From Capitulum mitella (Eukaryota; Arthropoda; Thecostraca; Pollicipedomorpha; Pollicipedidae): DNA of 64,000 nt. Position numbers and translations under genes: made by a program. The stretch is from contig CP099851.1 of NCBI GenBank assembly GCA_030062745.1, positions 11,038,393-11,102,392 on the forward strand, in the 5' to 3' direction. Under the pieces are notes generated by a model that was not told the origin of the DNA, searched no databases, and saw nothing but the letters and a program-made list of their open reading frames with translations. Shown one piece after another: positions 46,255 through 57,659 of this stretch (its first letter is position 1; the number at the start of each line of letters is the position of its first letter).

Positions 46255-46510
46255 CGATCGCTCAGGGGCCCTCCACATTGGTATTGGGTTCTTCCTATGT
46301 TCTCTGAAGGCAATACACTGCTGCCGGGAGCTCTATAATTTCACCTACCGATGCACTTTCGATGCTCAGGCCCCCCTACACTGGTCTAAGGCTCATCCCA
46401 TTGGTTCCCATTTGCGGAGGTTCTTAGGCTCTTGTCGGGGCCGTATTTGTCATACCTGCCCGGACACTCTCAATAGCACGGGAGCCCCCTACATTGGTCG
46501 AAGGAACGGC
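46255..46510. repeat. Degenerate tandem repeat, unit about 100-118 bp
   Basis: GGGGCCCTCCACATTGGTATT, AGGCCCCCCTACACTGGTCTA and GGAGCCCCCTACATTGGTCGA mark three successive units starting near 46,263, 46,366 and 46,481. Confidence 0.55.
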
Positions 46511-46514
46511 GCGT

Positions 46515-46665
46515 TTGTCCCCATCTCTGTGAAGATGGGGGGGGGGTAAAAGCGATTTTTACCCCGTTTCTTCCCATACAACGCCATAGGGTTAATGTCA
46601 ATTGCTGCCCAAAATGGGGGGGGGGTAGCTGCCCCCTGCCCCTGATTTCAACGCCCCTGCATGCC
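46515..46665 (+). mobile_element. Family C repeat, copy C3
   Basis: TCTGTGAAGATGGGGGG, GTTTCTTCCCATACAACGCC, AGGGTTAATGTCAATTGCTG, then a G run and a C-rich tail, matching C1 and C2. Confidence 0.7.
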
Positions 46666-47089
46666 CCCTTCCCCTTGGGCTTCCCATTAAGGATGATGGA
46701 AAAATGAACGTTTAGGGGCCCCGAAGGAGCCCAAAACACTCATCTTTTTCCCGTTTAACTTGGCACAGTCTGGCGGATTTTTGTACCCGCGACAGCCTAG
46801 GGGTGTCAAAAGGAGCATCCCCTGCTATCTCAGGATCTAACCGTCGGATCGGAGCCAGTCTACCACCAATCGACAGCCCTGAGTCTCGCGATTCAGAAAA
46901 TACTACGTTAGCTCTGGTCACGCGACTCATGACGTCACAGATCACGTAAAACGCATACTGCGACGTCAGAAAAACTGTCACCGGTTCGTACATCATATCA
47001 TCGGCAGTACTGATCTGAGAGCCTTGAAATGGATGTGAAAGGAAAGTTCACGATCTTCTGCATCAGAAGCATGCAAAAAAGCTAAAAGA

Positions 47090-47700
47090 TGTCGGGTCAA
47101 GGTCAACCTAGGTCAGGTGAAATACTGTTCTTACTTTACACGCCAAAGATCGATACTTACTCGCAGACGTTTTGATCTACGTGGCAAAAAAGAGAAAAGT
47201 GAAACTTTCTAATGATCAGTTTTGCATTACCTGGTTTTCATCTAGTCATCTAGTTAAGGTCAGTCTAGGTCAGTTCAGATAAGGTTGCATTACTCTTACT
47301 CACAAAGAGCAATAATTACTCACTGAGATTCTTGACTGTGTCAAGTATAACACTGGAGTAGTATCTCGTGATAACCAAATCTGCGCTGACTGCTCTTAAT
47401 CAGGTCAAGGTCAAGCCAGGTGAGAACCGATAGTCATTTTTCTTTTTCTGACTAGGAACAATAATTCATCTTTGCTGCTGCTGAACGATCTTCCAAGGAC
47501 AATTTTGTATTTCATTTCGTTTTGACATCTTTCTATGACGTGACCTGACATGACCTCGATTGCATTTGGTGAACCTTACTAAGAGGCACATATAGATTCG
47601 CTTGTCTGGCTCGAATGATAGGGAAGGCCAGCAGCAACCACTGCTAACACCCACCATGCAAATAAGTCCAATTGTCGTTACGCATGTGATCTAGCATGAC
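47090..47700. repeat. Diverged tandem repeat, unit about 150 bp, with AGGTCA cores
   Basis: The lead-in motif AAGGTCAACCTAGGTCAGG, AAGGTCAGTCTAGGTCAG, AGGTCAAGGTCAAGCCAGG and a final GACCTGACATGACCTCG recur about every 150 bases. Each is followed by a TTACTC-rich segment. Confidence 0.6.
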
Positions 47701-48394
47701 CTCTAATGTTGACGTTTCGCGGTTGTATATCCTGTTGGGGACCGTATCCTACGTAAATCCAAATAATTCATGCACTATATTCGCGAACATTATCAAAGAA
47801 CGAAGCATGTTTGCGCCACAGCACGAAGAGGCGAAAACATACGTGCAAATGTTCATTTATGACGTCATATCTCCATGATCTGACCTAGTATGGAAATGAT
47901 TCGGTCAACAGTAAGATTCAGCCCCAGTGCTTACTTCCAGGGAAAATAATCGTAGTAGTGGTTGCATGGCGTTTCAAATGCAATATTGGTAAGTATAACT
48001 TACGATTTCAGCCGGAAAAAACCTGAAACACAAATTATTTCCCCCGAAACAGATTGCGTCGTCACTGGTATGCTAACCGCCAGACGCTCGCGTAGGGATT
48101 TTTGACGTTTCTGCGTTAAACAGTTTGTTTACGTGAGATCTCGACGCTGATTGGTCGTCGGCCGGACTCAAGGTCCAATCAAGAGTAATAAAAAAGTTTT
48201 GGGAATAACTAATGCGATATAAATTATCTTTAAAATAAAAAAAGTTAACTGTTGTAAAAATAATAATAGTAATAATAATTATAATAATAAACAATAATGA
48301 TAAAAAAGTAAAAATATTACAAAGATGGCAAAGCGTAGTTGCAATTTCAAAAATACAAAAAAAAACAAAAAGCAGTGAAATAAAATATCTGAAA

Positions 48395-48735
48395 AAAATC
48401 ACGGAACAAACTGGAAAATATTAGGAAGTGAAATAAAACAATAAATAAAAATTTACCCTAGCCTAACATAGTAACCAAACCTAACCTAACCTAACCTAAC
48501 CTAACCTAGCCTAGCCTGGCCTAACCTAACCTAACCTAACCTAACCTAACCTAACGTAGCCCAGCACAGAAAATCACGGAACAAAACTGGAAAATATTAG
48601 GAAGTGAAATAAAACAATAAATAAAAATTTACCCTAGCCTAACATAGTAACCTAACCTAACCTAGCCTAACCTAACCTAACCTAACCTAACCTGATCTAA
48701 CCTAGCCCAGCACAACCCAACCTAGCAACCTAATC
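48395..48735. repeat. Interstitial arthropod telomere-type (CCTAA)n array within a 171-bp duplication
   Basis: Two tandem copies of a 171-bp unit (starting near 48,396 and 48,569) each contain ATCACGGAACAAA, GGAAAATATTAGGAAGTG, AATTTACCCTAGCCTAAC and then a run of CCTAA pentamers with CCTAG/CCTGG variants. (TTAGG)n is the ancestral arthropod telomere repeat. A (AAT)n-rich tract precedes it at 48,255-48,310. Confidence 0.85.
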
Positions 48736-49399
48736 TAACGAGTATTAAATGTCATAATGTAATAATACTGATATCAGACATCCCAACAATTATCTAATAC
48801 AATAATATAACGGCGTAATAATTCACAGTTCCTCGAAGTTTAGTTTGTGGCAACAGAATAGAATTGTCCTATATATGACGTCATTAATCGCTTGAAGATG
48901 CATGCAGGGTCTATACGTCCTTGATGTCAATAACCTTAACCTTGGCGGCACTACATTTTCCGCCGCGGAATAATGTTGTTCTCCGCCAGTGGACTGCAGC
49001 ACGGTATTACTGTGTGGTACGTTATCGTTACGATTTTGTTGTTATTGTTTAGAAAATCAAGTAGTGGAAAGTACGGTTAGAAACAGGATGATACATTCTT
49101 TACATTGGTGGCAATTATACAAAGGGTTGTTTGCGATTTCGTCGGGCAGAAACTTACCTTTAGCCAATGATTCTGATGTTACAACATGTAAAAATGATTT
49201 GGGAACAGGTACTGAAAATGTGGTTGGGCTGGCTCCAATGGTTAAGAAGTTATTCAAGAAAAACCGAGGGTGTACCCTATTTGACACCCCCCAGGTGGTG
49301 CTGGGTAAAAGACCATGTGAGACCACTGGATAGCAAATGAGGGCAATGGAACATGTGGACTGAAGGTAGGAGCAGATCCAAGGGTTTTAGACTCAAAAT

Positions 49400-50638
49400 G
49401 GCCCCGAAAGGGCCCCCTATGATTTTCACGGGGCCTCAGTGAAAACCTCACGGGCTCTTGATCCAACCAGGGTTGCCTCTGGAGGCCTGGGAGGGTTAGA
49501 TGGCACCTGAGACGGATAAATGGCCCATGAAACTCCAAAGGGGCCCCTGAGGCCGTAACAGGGCTTCAACAAGCCAGAGTACACCCGAGATCAGATCATA
49601 CGGGGCCCCTGGTACGTCATAGGGGCTCCGAGTGGGTTTTACGGGCCTGTGTGAAAAGCTGGAGGTTCCTGATGCAGCCAGAGGGCCTCCGGGAAGTAAC
49701 GAGACCCTGAAACATAAAAAAACATGATGGTACCTAAGATACATAGGAAGGCCCATGAAACTCTCCAAGGGTCCCTGGGACCGCAAGAAGGTTCACAACA
49801 CTGAAAAGCGTCCATGAAACCAAACTGTCAGAGAGGCCCCACAGACGTGAAGAACTTATGAGGGTGCCTGGCACGGCATGGCACAGGAGACCCTGGCAAG
49901 CCAGAGGGGCCCCTGGACTGGGATTCACCAGTGACCTTCTCAACCTCGAGAAGGGCCCCAAATGAGCTACAATGGTCTTTTGTCCTTGGGTCTCTTGACG
50001 CAGTCAGGGAGCCCCGGGAACGTCAGGCGGTCCTTGAGAAGGCAAGGTAGGTCCCTACACAGCAGAACGCCCCTGAGACCGTCAAAAAGGTCGGAGGGCC
50101 CATGTGAGCCAAAGAAGATAAGAGGACCTCTGAGACGGTATGGGGCCCTGGACGGTCAGAGGGCTCCCGAGTGTGTTAGGCGGGCTCCTGGCACAGAAAG
50201 GGTCCCCTGAGTCTGCCAGTGAGCCAGTCTGAAGCGTCAATAAAGGCCTCTGATACGCCTAGAGGGACCCTGCGACTGCCAGATATACCTAATGTAACAG
50301 AGGAAGACCCCTGTTTCATACATGGAGACTACCGGAGACGTTCAGAGGGACTATGATACAGCAAAAGGGCCCTGAAATCGCCAAAAGGTCTTTTGTAACT
50401 GCCAGACGGCTCCTGGGACTGCGGAAATGTTCTACAGAGACGACAAGAGGGACACCTAGGACAAGAGGGATCCAATGAAATTACTAGAGAGGCGCGTTTG
50501 ACACTGTTAACTAGCAGTCCCTAGCAATAGGTGCCTCTGAGACGACCAGACGACTAGAGGGGCCTCCAAAACCACTTAACCTTGAGACGTCCAGACAGCC
50601 CCTGTAACGGCCAAAGGATCTAGAGGAATGCCAGAGGT
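49400..50638. repeat. Large GC-rich degenerate minisatellite, left part
   Basis: Units of roughly 30-40 bp based on AGAGGGGCCCCTGAGACCG recur through the whole interval with strong divergence. The array continues at 51,111-51,430 beyond the inserted family A element. Confidence 0.75.
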
Positions 50639-50886
50639 AGGGGTGTCGATTTGCATTTTTTATTCTATTTTTTTTTTTTTTGAAAAGGTCCTGGCCCATC
50701 CAGCATTGATTTGGGTGTCCCAATGTTGGTTTGGGCCCCCAATATATTTTGCTGGTTTTTAAGGGGAAATGAGGAGTAATAACGAAAAGAGCTGCCGGAA
50801 AAGATAAGAAATAGGCAGAAAGCAAAGAATCAAGTCTAAAGCGACGTATCTATCTTTCTGTTTTCTGCCCATATAAAAATGCATAC

Positions 50887-50930
<44 letters not shown>

Positions 50931-51110
50931 GTATGCACATGGGGATAAATGTAATTTTCTATTCGATAAATAGTAACAAAAAACATGTAAATTTCGTTGT
51001 TCAGAATAAAGTGAGTTAAATCCGTCGAAGATTCCACATTTGGGGAAGGTTAGGCTGCCCGGCGCTCGGTTCGGCTCCCCCCCCCCCCAATTACAGAAAC
51101 CGACACCCCT
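50639..51110 (-). mobile_element. Family A element, copy A3 (most complete), with expanded TA tract
   Basis: The ends are AGGGGTGTCGATTTGC and CGACACCCCT. In minus orientation it has the same internal order as A1: AACGAAATTTACATG, TTTATCCCCATGTGC, then about 40 bp of (TA)n at about 50,888-50,929, CCTTAAAAACCAGCAAAA, GGGGGCCCAAACCAACATTG. It splits a minisatellite array. A clear target duplication is not evident. Confidence 0.8.
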
Positions 51111-51430
51111 GGCTAGAGGCGCCTCTATCACGGCACAGGGAGACTTACAGAGGACCCCTGGTATTGCCTGATGGGCTTCTTAGGCGGCAAAAGTTCCCCA
51201 GGGACGACAGAAGGGAACCCGAGACGGCTTATGCCTCCCTTAACCTGCCAGATGGGTACGTGACACTGCCCGAGGTGTCCCTGAAACTGCCAAAGGAGCG
51301 CCTGAAACATTTCTTGGATCCCGAGGGACACAAGAAACCGTTAAAAGATCTTGAGACTACTAGAGGACCCTGACACTACAGACAGTCTGAGACCACCTCA
51401 GAAGGCAAAAAAGTCTCCAGAAGCTACGAC
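51111..51430. repeat. GC-rich degenerate minisatellite, right part
   Basis: Continues the 49.4-50.6 kb array with the same AGAGGACCCCTGG, CTGCCAGATGGG and CCCTGAAACTGCC style units. Confidence 0.7.
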
Positions 51431-51884
51431 GGGACAAAGGGGCTCCTGGACCAAAAACAGACACGACATTCCAAATACAGGAAATGGTGCAGTCACCTGA
51501 AATCCCAAAGTTGCTTTTTTGTCTTATTTCAGCCACTTTTAAGCAGAACAAAACACAAAATTTTCTCAAATGAGATGACGCGCTTGAAATTTTCCGGTCA
51601 TTTCATATGGTAACAACGCAAAATCACATGAAATGTTTCAGCCTGGACCAGATCAACTTTGTTTTTCATATCTGAAGAACAAAAAATGGGCGTGGCTCGG
51701 CCGGGAGAGGGGTTCGCGTTGACCACTGCTCCCACGAAATCCTGGATCCGCCCCGACCTATGCTAACCTAGGCAGACAAAAAAGTCTCCAAAAACGACGA
51801 GGGGGCAGAGGGTCTCCCGGGCCAGGGGTGTAATGAAGGGACAAGGGAGGGCTAAATACGTGGCCGTCTGTCGTGGTTCTGTGG

Positions 51885-52620
51885 CACATTTTAGGTTTGG
51901 AACACGTCCATCTCATGTCTGGAAAAAAAACATTTTAATACGGGAAGATGTCCATGTTAAATAGTTCCACGTCCAATAGTTAGGTCCGGAGAGAGCCCAT
52001 CAAAGTTCCGGAAAGGGCCCATCTTTCAGCATCTCAAGTCCTCAAATGCCCATTTCAGCTCTTAGGCCCGAGAACGGCTCATCTCTGATCCGGAAAAGGT
52101 CCATCTTAGGCACAGGAAGCGTCCATTTCAGTTAGGAAAAGGGCCCATTCTCAGAAAAGGCTTAGGCTCAGAAAAGGCCCTCTCAGACCTGAAAAATGCC
52201 CGTCTTTGGACCAGAAGGGAACCATGTTAGGCTCCAAAAGACCCCATCTCAGTACTGGAAAGGGCTCATCTTAGTTTCGGACTCGGAAATGGCAAAACTT
52301 ACATCTGGAAAGGGCCCACTGTAGGTTCAGAAACGGCACAGCTTAGGTCTAGAAAAGGCGCATTTTGAGTCATAGGCCTGGGAAAGGGCCATCTCAGGCC
52401 CGGAAAGGGTCGATGTTAAGCACAGAAGGGGCCAGTCTCAGACCCCAGGAGAATGCATCCCAGGTCCAGGAAGGACCCATTTTAGGCCCAGAATGAGCTA
52501 TGTCTGGTCGAGAAAGAACCCATGTTAGGCCCAAAAAAGGCCTGTCTCAGGCCTGACAGAGGCTCATATTATTCTACGACTCAGAAATGACCCATCTCAG
52601 ATCTGGAAAGTGTCCATACC
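51885..52620. repeat. Second degenerate minisatellite, unit about 30-35 bp
   Basis: Units based on CCGGAAAGGGCCCATCTCAG recur from about 51,960 to 52,620 with many variants. The sequence differs from the preceding array. Confidence 0.75.
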
Positions 52621-52906
52621 AGGCAGCGGCGTACTTAGGATTTCGTTCAGGGGATCAAATCAGGTCAAGGGAGCCCTTTCAGCCAAGGGAGTCCCTCTTC
52701 TTAGCTTGGAGCCACTATTTTTTGGCTTTGTACGCTTTTGGCCTCGAGGCCTTATTTTGATGCCTTGGGGGCCCTCTTTGACGTTTTAGCCTATTTTAAC
52801 TGGGATCTCATTATGCTATATTATATCTACAGCTGTAGTTATATGCAACTTGCATATAACGGTAGCAAATCATTGGGATCAGTCATCGAGCCTGATTTTC
52901 ATTATA

Positions 52907-52907
<1 letters not shown>

Positions 52908-52949
<42 letters not shown>
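52908..52949. repeat. (TA)n microsatellite
   Basis: About 40 bp of uninterrupted TA after TTATATGTACA. Confidence 0.9.
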
Positions 52950-52951
<2 letters not shown>

Positions 52952-53313
52952 CGATCTGCAGAAAATGAACGCACTGCGCGTACTATGTCTAGTCGTTCAC
53001 GGTCACGCTCGGAAAGATGGTTTATAGTACAACAGAATTTTGAGAAAAATAGGCATTAAGGAGCTGAAAATCAAGCGGCCGAAATCCCAAGGCTCGTTTG
53101 TTTTTTTCGAGGGGGAGGAGACCAAATTCCAGGAGGTACCACAATGTTGCATGCCTCCTCCTGGCAAAAACCTGGATCTGCCCACTCGCACATTTTGCCA
53201 TTTTTTCCAAAAATTTGGGCTGCTGCCCAGTGGTGGCTCCGGGGACGGTTTTTAAGAGGTATGTGCTCGATTCTCGGCACAATCTGGAACACGAAGGAAT
53301 CCTTTGGTGTTCT

Positions 53314-53345
53314 TTAACCCTTGCCTAAATGCATGCAGGGGTTAA
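53314..53345. mobile_element. 32-bp TTAA-bounded palindromic remnant
   Basis: TTAACCCTTGC at the left and GCAGGGGTTAA at the right face each other with only about 10 bases between. This is what two piggyBac-type ends would leave after loss of the interior, and CCCTTGCCT resembles known piggyBac-like termini. Confidence 0.45.
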
Positions 53346-53821
53346 ACCTATGCATAATCCGCCTCCAGGGATGGATTTTGGGAGGCATGTAGCCTAGGAG
53401 TCTATAGCATGGCTCCATATTGCTAGAGTCATGCTGTCCATATTGCTAGGTCATGGAGCTTTCTTACCTTTCCTAGCTATTCTTTTCTCACATCTTGTTT
53501 TTTTTTTATTTTTGGGTTTCCCAGAGATGGTTCCATGGACATGTGGAGTTTTGGGAGGCTTGTGGAGTCCCTACCATAACTTCATATACATATAATGTGT
53601 TACGTGTCTCAGAACGCATTCTGAAGTGAGCAGGCTAATTTGGTACCTATGCCTGGATGCGTCGTTACAAGAATATTTTTGAGTGATACCAGTGTAGCTC
53701 TTCAGATCACTGAATACTATTAGCGTGCTCAGACGCCAGCTTCCTATTTTGCCGTCCTCCATTGAGTATCGTCATGCCCCGAAATTTGTCACACCCAACT
53801 TGCAAATAATTTGGGTGAGGT

Positions 53822-53965
53822 AGAGACGGGGACCCGACGACCTAGATACCCCAAATGTGAGTTGCAAAACGGATTAACCCATTTTATTCTGCGGAACGGA
53901 AATCTGTAAGTTTTTGTTACTATTTATCACATAAAAATACGTATATCCCCGTCGACATAGGTCCG
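53822..53965 (+). mobile_element. Family A fragment, copy A5
   Basis: CGGGGACCCGACGACCTAG, AACGGATTAACCCATTTTAT, GGAACGGAAATCTGTAAG, TACTATTTATCACATAAAAA and CGTATATCCCC match the left half of the other copies. The right half is missing. Confidence 0.6.
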
Positions 53966-54133
53966 GACCCATTTTAACATGTTGCCTGGGGGGGAATTAC
54001 AACCCAGTGACCGCCAAATCCCCTCCCAGTCACAGCGAAACCCCCCCCCCCCCTTCCCCTGTGAAAACATTGTTTTGCCAGCAGCTCATGCCCAACCAGG
54101 TTTTTGACACGCTTCAGACAGAGACTGTGAGTA

Positions 54134-54267
<134 letters not shown>

Positions 54268-54534
54268 TAGTATATAGTGGCGTAGATGAGTGCAGATATT
54301 AGGGCAAAGACACCACCTGTAAGTGCTCTTGATGGTTCTGATGCTGCTGGATTCCGTTCTGAGTAACTTACTTCCATGAACTGCTGCGAACGCAAGCGAC
54401 ATAAAACAGAGTGAGTAAAAACTCGGCGAATCCGGCTGGAGCGTCCACAGATATAGCAGCGGGAGCCGACGAACTTTAGCAGTCTTGCTCACGGCCATGT
54501 AACTCCCAAAACGCGATCCCCTAGGTCCCCATGT

Positions 54535-54560
54535 ACGCCATAAGGCGCATGCGTTTTTCG
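54535..54560. promoter_or_regulatory. NRF1-like GCGCATGCG site in a CpG-rich tract
   Basis: The core GGCGCATGCG lies in a CpG-rich segment (about 54,420-54,800) that stays open on the minus strand for well over 100 codons before running into microsatellite. A GGCC/GTGAGC donor-like site lies about 55 bp further along the minus strand. No protein family is recognised, so this is only a weak promoter candidate. Confidence 0.2.
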
Positions 54561-54785
54561 GAGGCACCGGTGGAGTTTTTGGCCGTTTGACTCGCCGTAC
54601 ATTTAGACCCTTCGCGCATACAAATTTTTGCATTCGAATCAAGTTTTGGCCGGGAAGCCGATCGAATTGACCCCGGGACCTTCCCAGAGTCGCATTGCAC
54701 GCTTTATTACTAACAAACGAGTTCTGTTTGTTGAACCAAACGTCGGCAGTCTGGTCTCCGCAAAGTTCTCTCGCCAACGAACCCG

Positions 54786-54890
54786 TGCTGTTTGACAATC
54801 GCGCTGCGCGCTTCAGTTAGGTTACTGTTGAACGGTTGACCAGGCTGCTCGCAGTACTGTTTTACAATCGCGCTACGAGCTTTATGGAAA
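54786..54890. repeat. Direct duplication, spacing about 71 bp
   Basis: CTGTTTGACAATCGCGCTGC and CTGTTTTACAATCGCGCTAC start about 71 bases apart, each followed by a G(C/A)GCTT ending. Confidence 0.6.
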
Positions 54891-55267
54891 CAGACGGCCT
54901 CCGGCCGTTTGGTCTGTCCGTATGCCCTCTCACTTCGCGCTCGGACGCACTCTCCCTATGAGCACGATGCACCCGCGGCTTCAAATGACATGAAAAAGAG
55001 CTCAGTGAGCTTTAACTAGAAACTTTTTTCCACAGCTGTTAACCAATTTCCCTTCATTGAAAACTCTGATGTATGAAGCATCTGCTGTTACACCCCTGCT
55101 CTGTTTTCGCTTTTCCAGGTTGGACAGGTGCAAAATGTTTCTTTTTTTATATTCCATATCCAACAGTTTTCACAGCCTGTCTCGAAGCAGATCACTCGCA
55201 CTCTGCCTGTCCCCGTCATTCAATAAGTCTTCCCAGTGCCCCTGGATCTCTGTCCGTTTTAAAAGGT

Positions 55268-55490
55268 CCCCTTCGATCTAGCTCGATCTTCATTAGTCTC
55301 TGCTGGTCTCCTTCAGTCTACATCAGTCTTTCTGTCTTTCGGTCTCTCTGAGTCTCGTCTGATGTTCATCGGTCTCTGTCGGTCTCAACCGATTTCCGTC
55401 GGTTTCTTTTGGTCTTTACTGGTCTCCATCGCTCTCCATTGGTCTCCTTCGATCTCTGTCAGTCTGTGATCTCCGTCAATCTTTGCCTGT
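55268..55490. repeat. Degenerate GTCTC-based minisatellite, unit about 12 bp
   Basis: CGGTCTCTGT, TGGTCTCCATCG, CAGTCTACATCAGTC and related 12-mers run throughout. Confidence 0.7.
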
Positions 55491-55689
55491 CTTCTCGGCG
55501 CCCCTCAATCTCTCCAAAATTTATTCAGTCTTTTGTTCCCCCACAATCACTCTCGTTTCTGTTCGTCTCAGTCGCTTTTTCTGTCTCCCTCTCATTCCCT
55601 GCATCTGTCTCTAACAATATCTGTCCGTCTCTGTGTAACCCTGTTAGTGCTTGGCTATCTGCATTTATATCCGACGGAACCTTATGCAT

Positions 55690-55693
<4 letters not shown>

Positions 55694-55743
<50 letters not shown>
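55694..55743. repeat. (TA)n microsatellite
   Basis: About 48 bp of uninterrupted TA, abutting the inverted repeat that starts at 55,741. Confidence 0.9.
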
Positions 55744-55744
<1 letters not shown>

Positions 55745-55799
55745 GTTACACGCCTAAAAAATATTGCGTTACAACTATTTTTTTAGTCGTGTAACGTAT
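55741..55799. repeat. Inverted repeat with about 24-bp arms next to the TA tract
   Basis: ATACGTTACACG...CTAAAAAATA and TATTTTTTTAG...CGTGTAACGTAT are reverse complements with one or two mismatches. The loop TTGCGTTACAAC itself repeats the GTTACA word. The TA tract lies only on the left. Confidence 0.8.
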
Positions 55800-56149
55800 C
55801 TGATGTCCCGAAATTGGAGGTCGCGTCAAGATCAAAGCAAGGAAGATGGGATAATACAATTTTTAGTTAAGAGCAAGATAAGCTGATTTTTTTATCGTGG
55901 TGGGCAAAAAAAAAAACACGCAAAACGCGACATGCAGACTTTTTTGTACGATTTGGTTTGAATCGACCACGAGACATACCAGGTGCCTTAAACTGACGTG
56001 TTCACAATTGACGGGGGAACATAGCGGAAGTATTTTTAACGATATGCTCCCAATGGCTTCGGCACAGTCTTCAATCGAACACAAACGTCTCGAAATGTCG
56101 ATTTTGCGCAAAATCACACCGGCTTACCTGATGTGCCATAGCAGTAGAA

Positions 56150-57415
56150 GTTAGATGAATTGTAATTACATTATTGCAATATCGAAACGACGAAAGTCTG
56201 TTCTTTCCGTTGGTGCCAACAATTTCACTCTCCATGCCACCGTAATTAGTGTAAAACAAAAGACCCGAAAACCGAAAATGCCTCCACCTTGAGCGCGATC
56301 CACGACGACCCCGTCTGGCGGACGAGGTCGGCCCTATGGACTGATTTGTAGTTTGTACCTTGTGACAGTGGGCTAGACAGTCGCCAAGTCGTTATAAATG
56401 AAGACTGAATTTAGCTGTACCTTATTTTGTAAAGCTTGCAAACGGCCTTTTTAGTATTACGGTGGCTAGCACGCGTCACGTGGTGGTCCCCGCGTGCGGT
56501 ATTTTACATGGTGCTGTTCTCTAATCCATTTTGTGTCGAACGGACCAGATTTTGTCTCGGTGCGACCCACAGTTGGCGAGATAGCCGCCGGTAAGGACGC
56601 CGTGTCGGCGGTTGGCAATGGTCTCGAGTTCAGCTGGAATTGGGAGAAATCGCCTCCTGCAACGGTGCACGTAACGTCACATGGCCGGAGCGGCCGCGGC
56701 ACACTTGATTAGTGTTTGGCATCATCAAAACGGCAAAAGAATTGGCTTTCCGTTGGAACCAATTTCGTATCAGACAATGGGCCTTTGCATTTGATCACAG
56801 TGTAAAACATTTTGAGCGGGTGACGCGGTTATCTCGTCCGGTAGATGAGGTCGACTGCGATAGCGATTTCTTGCCGGTGCCTTGGTCATCGTGTCCTCGG
56901 GGCCGGATCTTTAACGGTTTCCTAGATCATGGCCCAATTCTGAAGTCTTGCAAAACAGACATTTTTCGTTTTCTCACGGCCAGCATGCACCACGTGCCGA
57001 TCCAGACTCGGCCTCTTCCGTGCGATGCAATGCTCCAATTAATTCTTTGCCAAACGCACCAGGTTTTGTGGCACTGTGACCCGCGGTTTCCGATATCGAG
57101 TACTGGGAAGCGGTGTGCGTATATTTTTATTTTTTTGAGAATGCGTCGAATTCCTTCAAAAATACTTGGAACTTTGAGTACCTCGAGCGCGTGCCGCGTC
57201 TAGTCCCACCGTCCCCGAAACCCGTCAATCTAATATCATGTATTTTGTCACCAAACACCTGCGACTGCGAAGTTTCAGCCACGTGCGACCGTTAATCTCG
57301 CTACACCAGCCCGTCAAAACCGAACTCCGACAGGGTCGGTCAGAACGATGTCGGCGAAATACCCAGATTTTGTTTTCATGTTGCCCATAATTCGACTGGC
57401 CGAGATCCCTGTGAT
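56150..57415. other. Intergenic sequence, nothing recognised
   Basis: CpG-rich patches (56,460-56,710). The 163-codon frame at 56,712-57,203 has no recognisable family. Confidence 0.3.
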
Positions 57416-57419
57416 TTGC

Positions 57420-57657
57420 TCTTAAAATAGGCCCTGATATATAAGTGTATATAGAGATAGGAGATAGAGAGATACCTCACTTTATTTACGATGTGCTTCA
57501 TGCCGGTCTCTTATTTACTGCGGCCGTTCTTCCCGTTGTTATTGCCCATTTCCGTTGAAAACTGGCAGAAAATATTGGGGGGCCCAAACCAATACTTAAG
57601 GTCCAAATCAATGGGGGGGGGGGCAGGCACCCACTAAAGAATGCAAATCGACACCCG
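57420..57657 (+). mobile_element. Family A fragment, copy A4
   Basis: The right half only: TA-rich tract, CCATTTCCGTTGAAAACTGG, AATATTGGGGGGCCCAAACC, a G run, ACCCACTAAAGAATGCAAAT and CGACACCCG. Confidence 0.7.
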
Positions 57658-57659
57658 TG

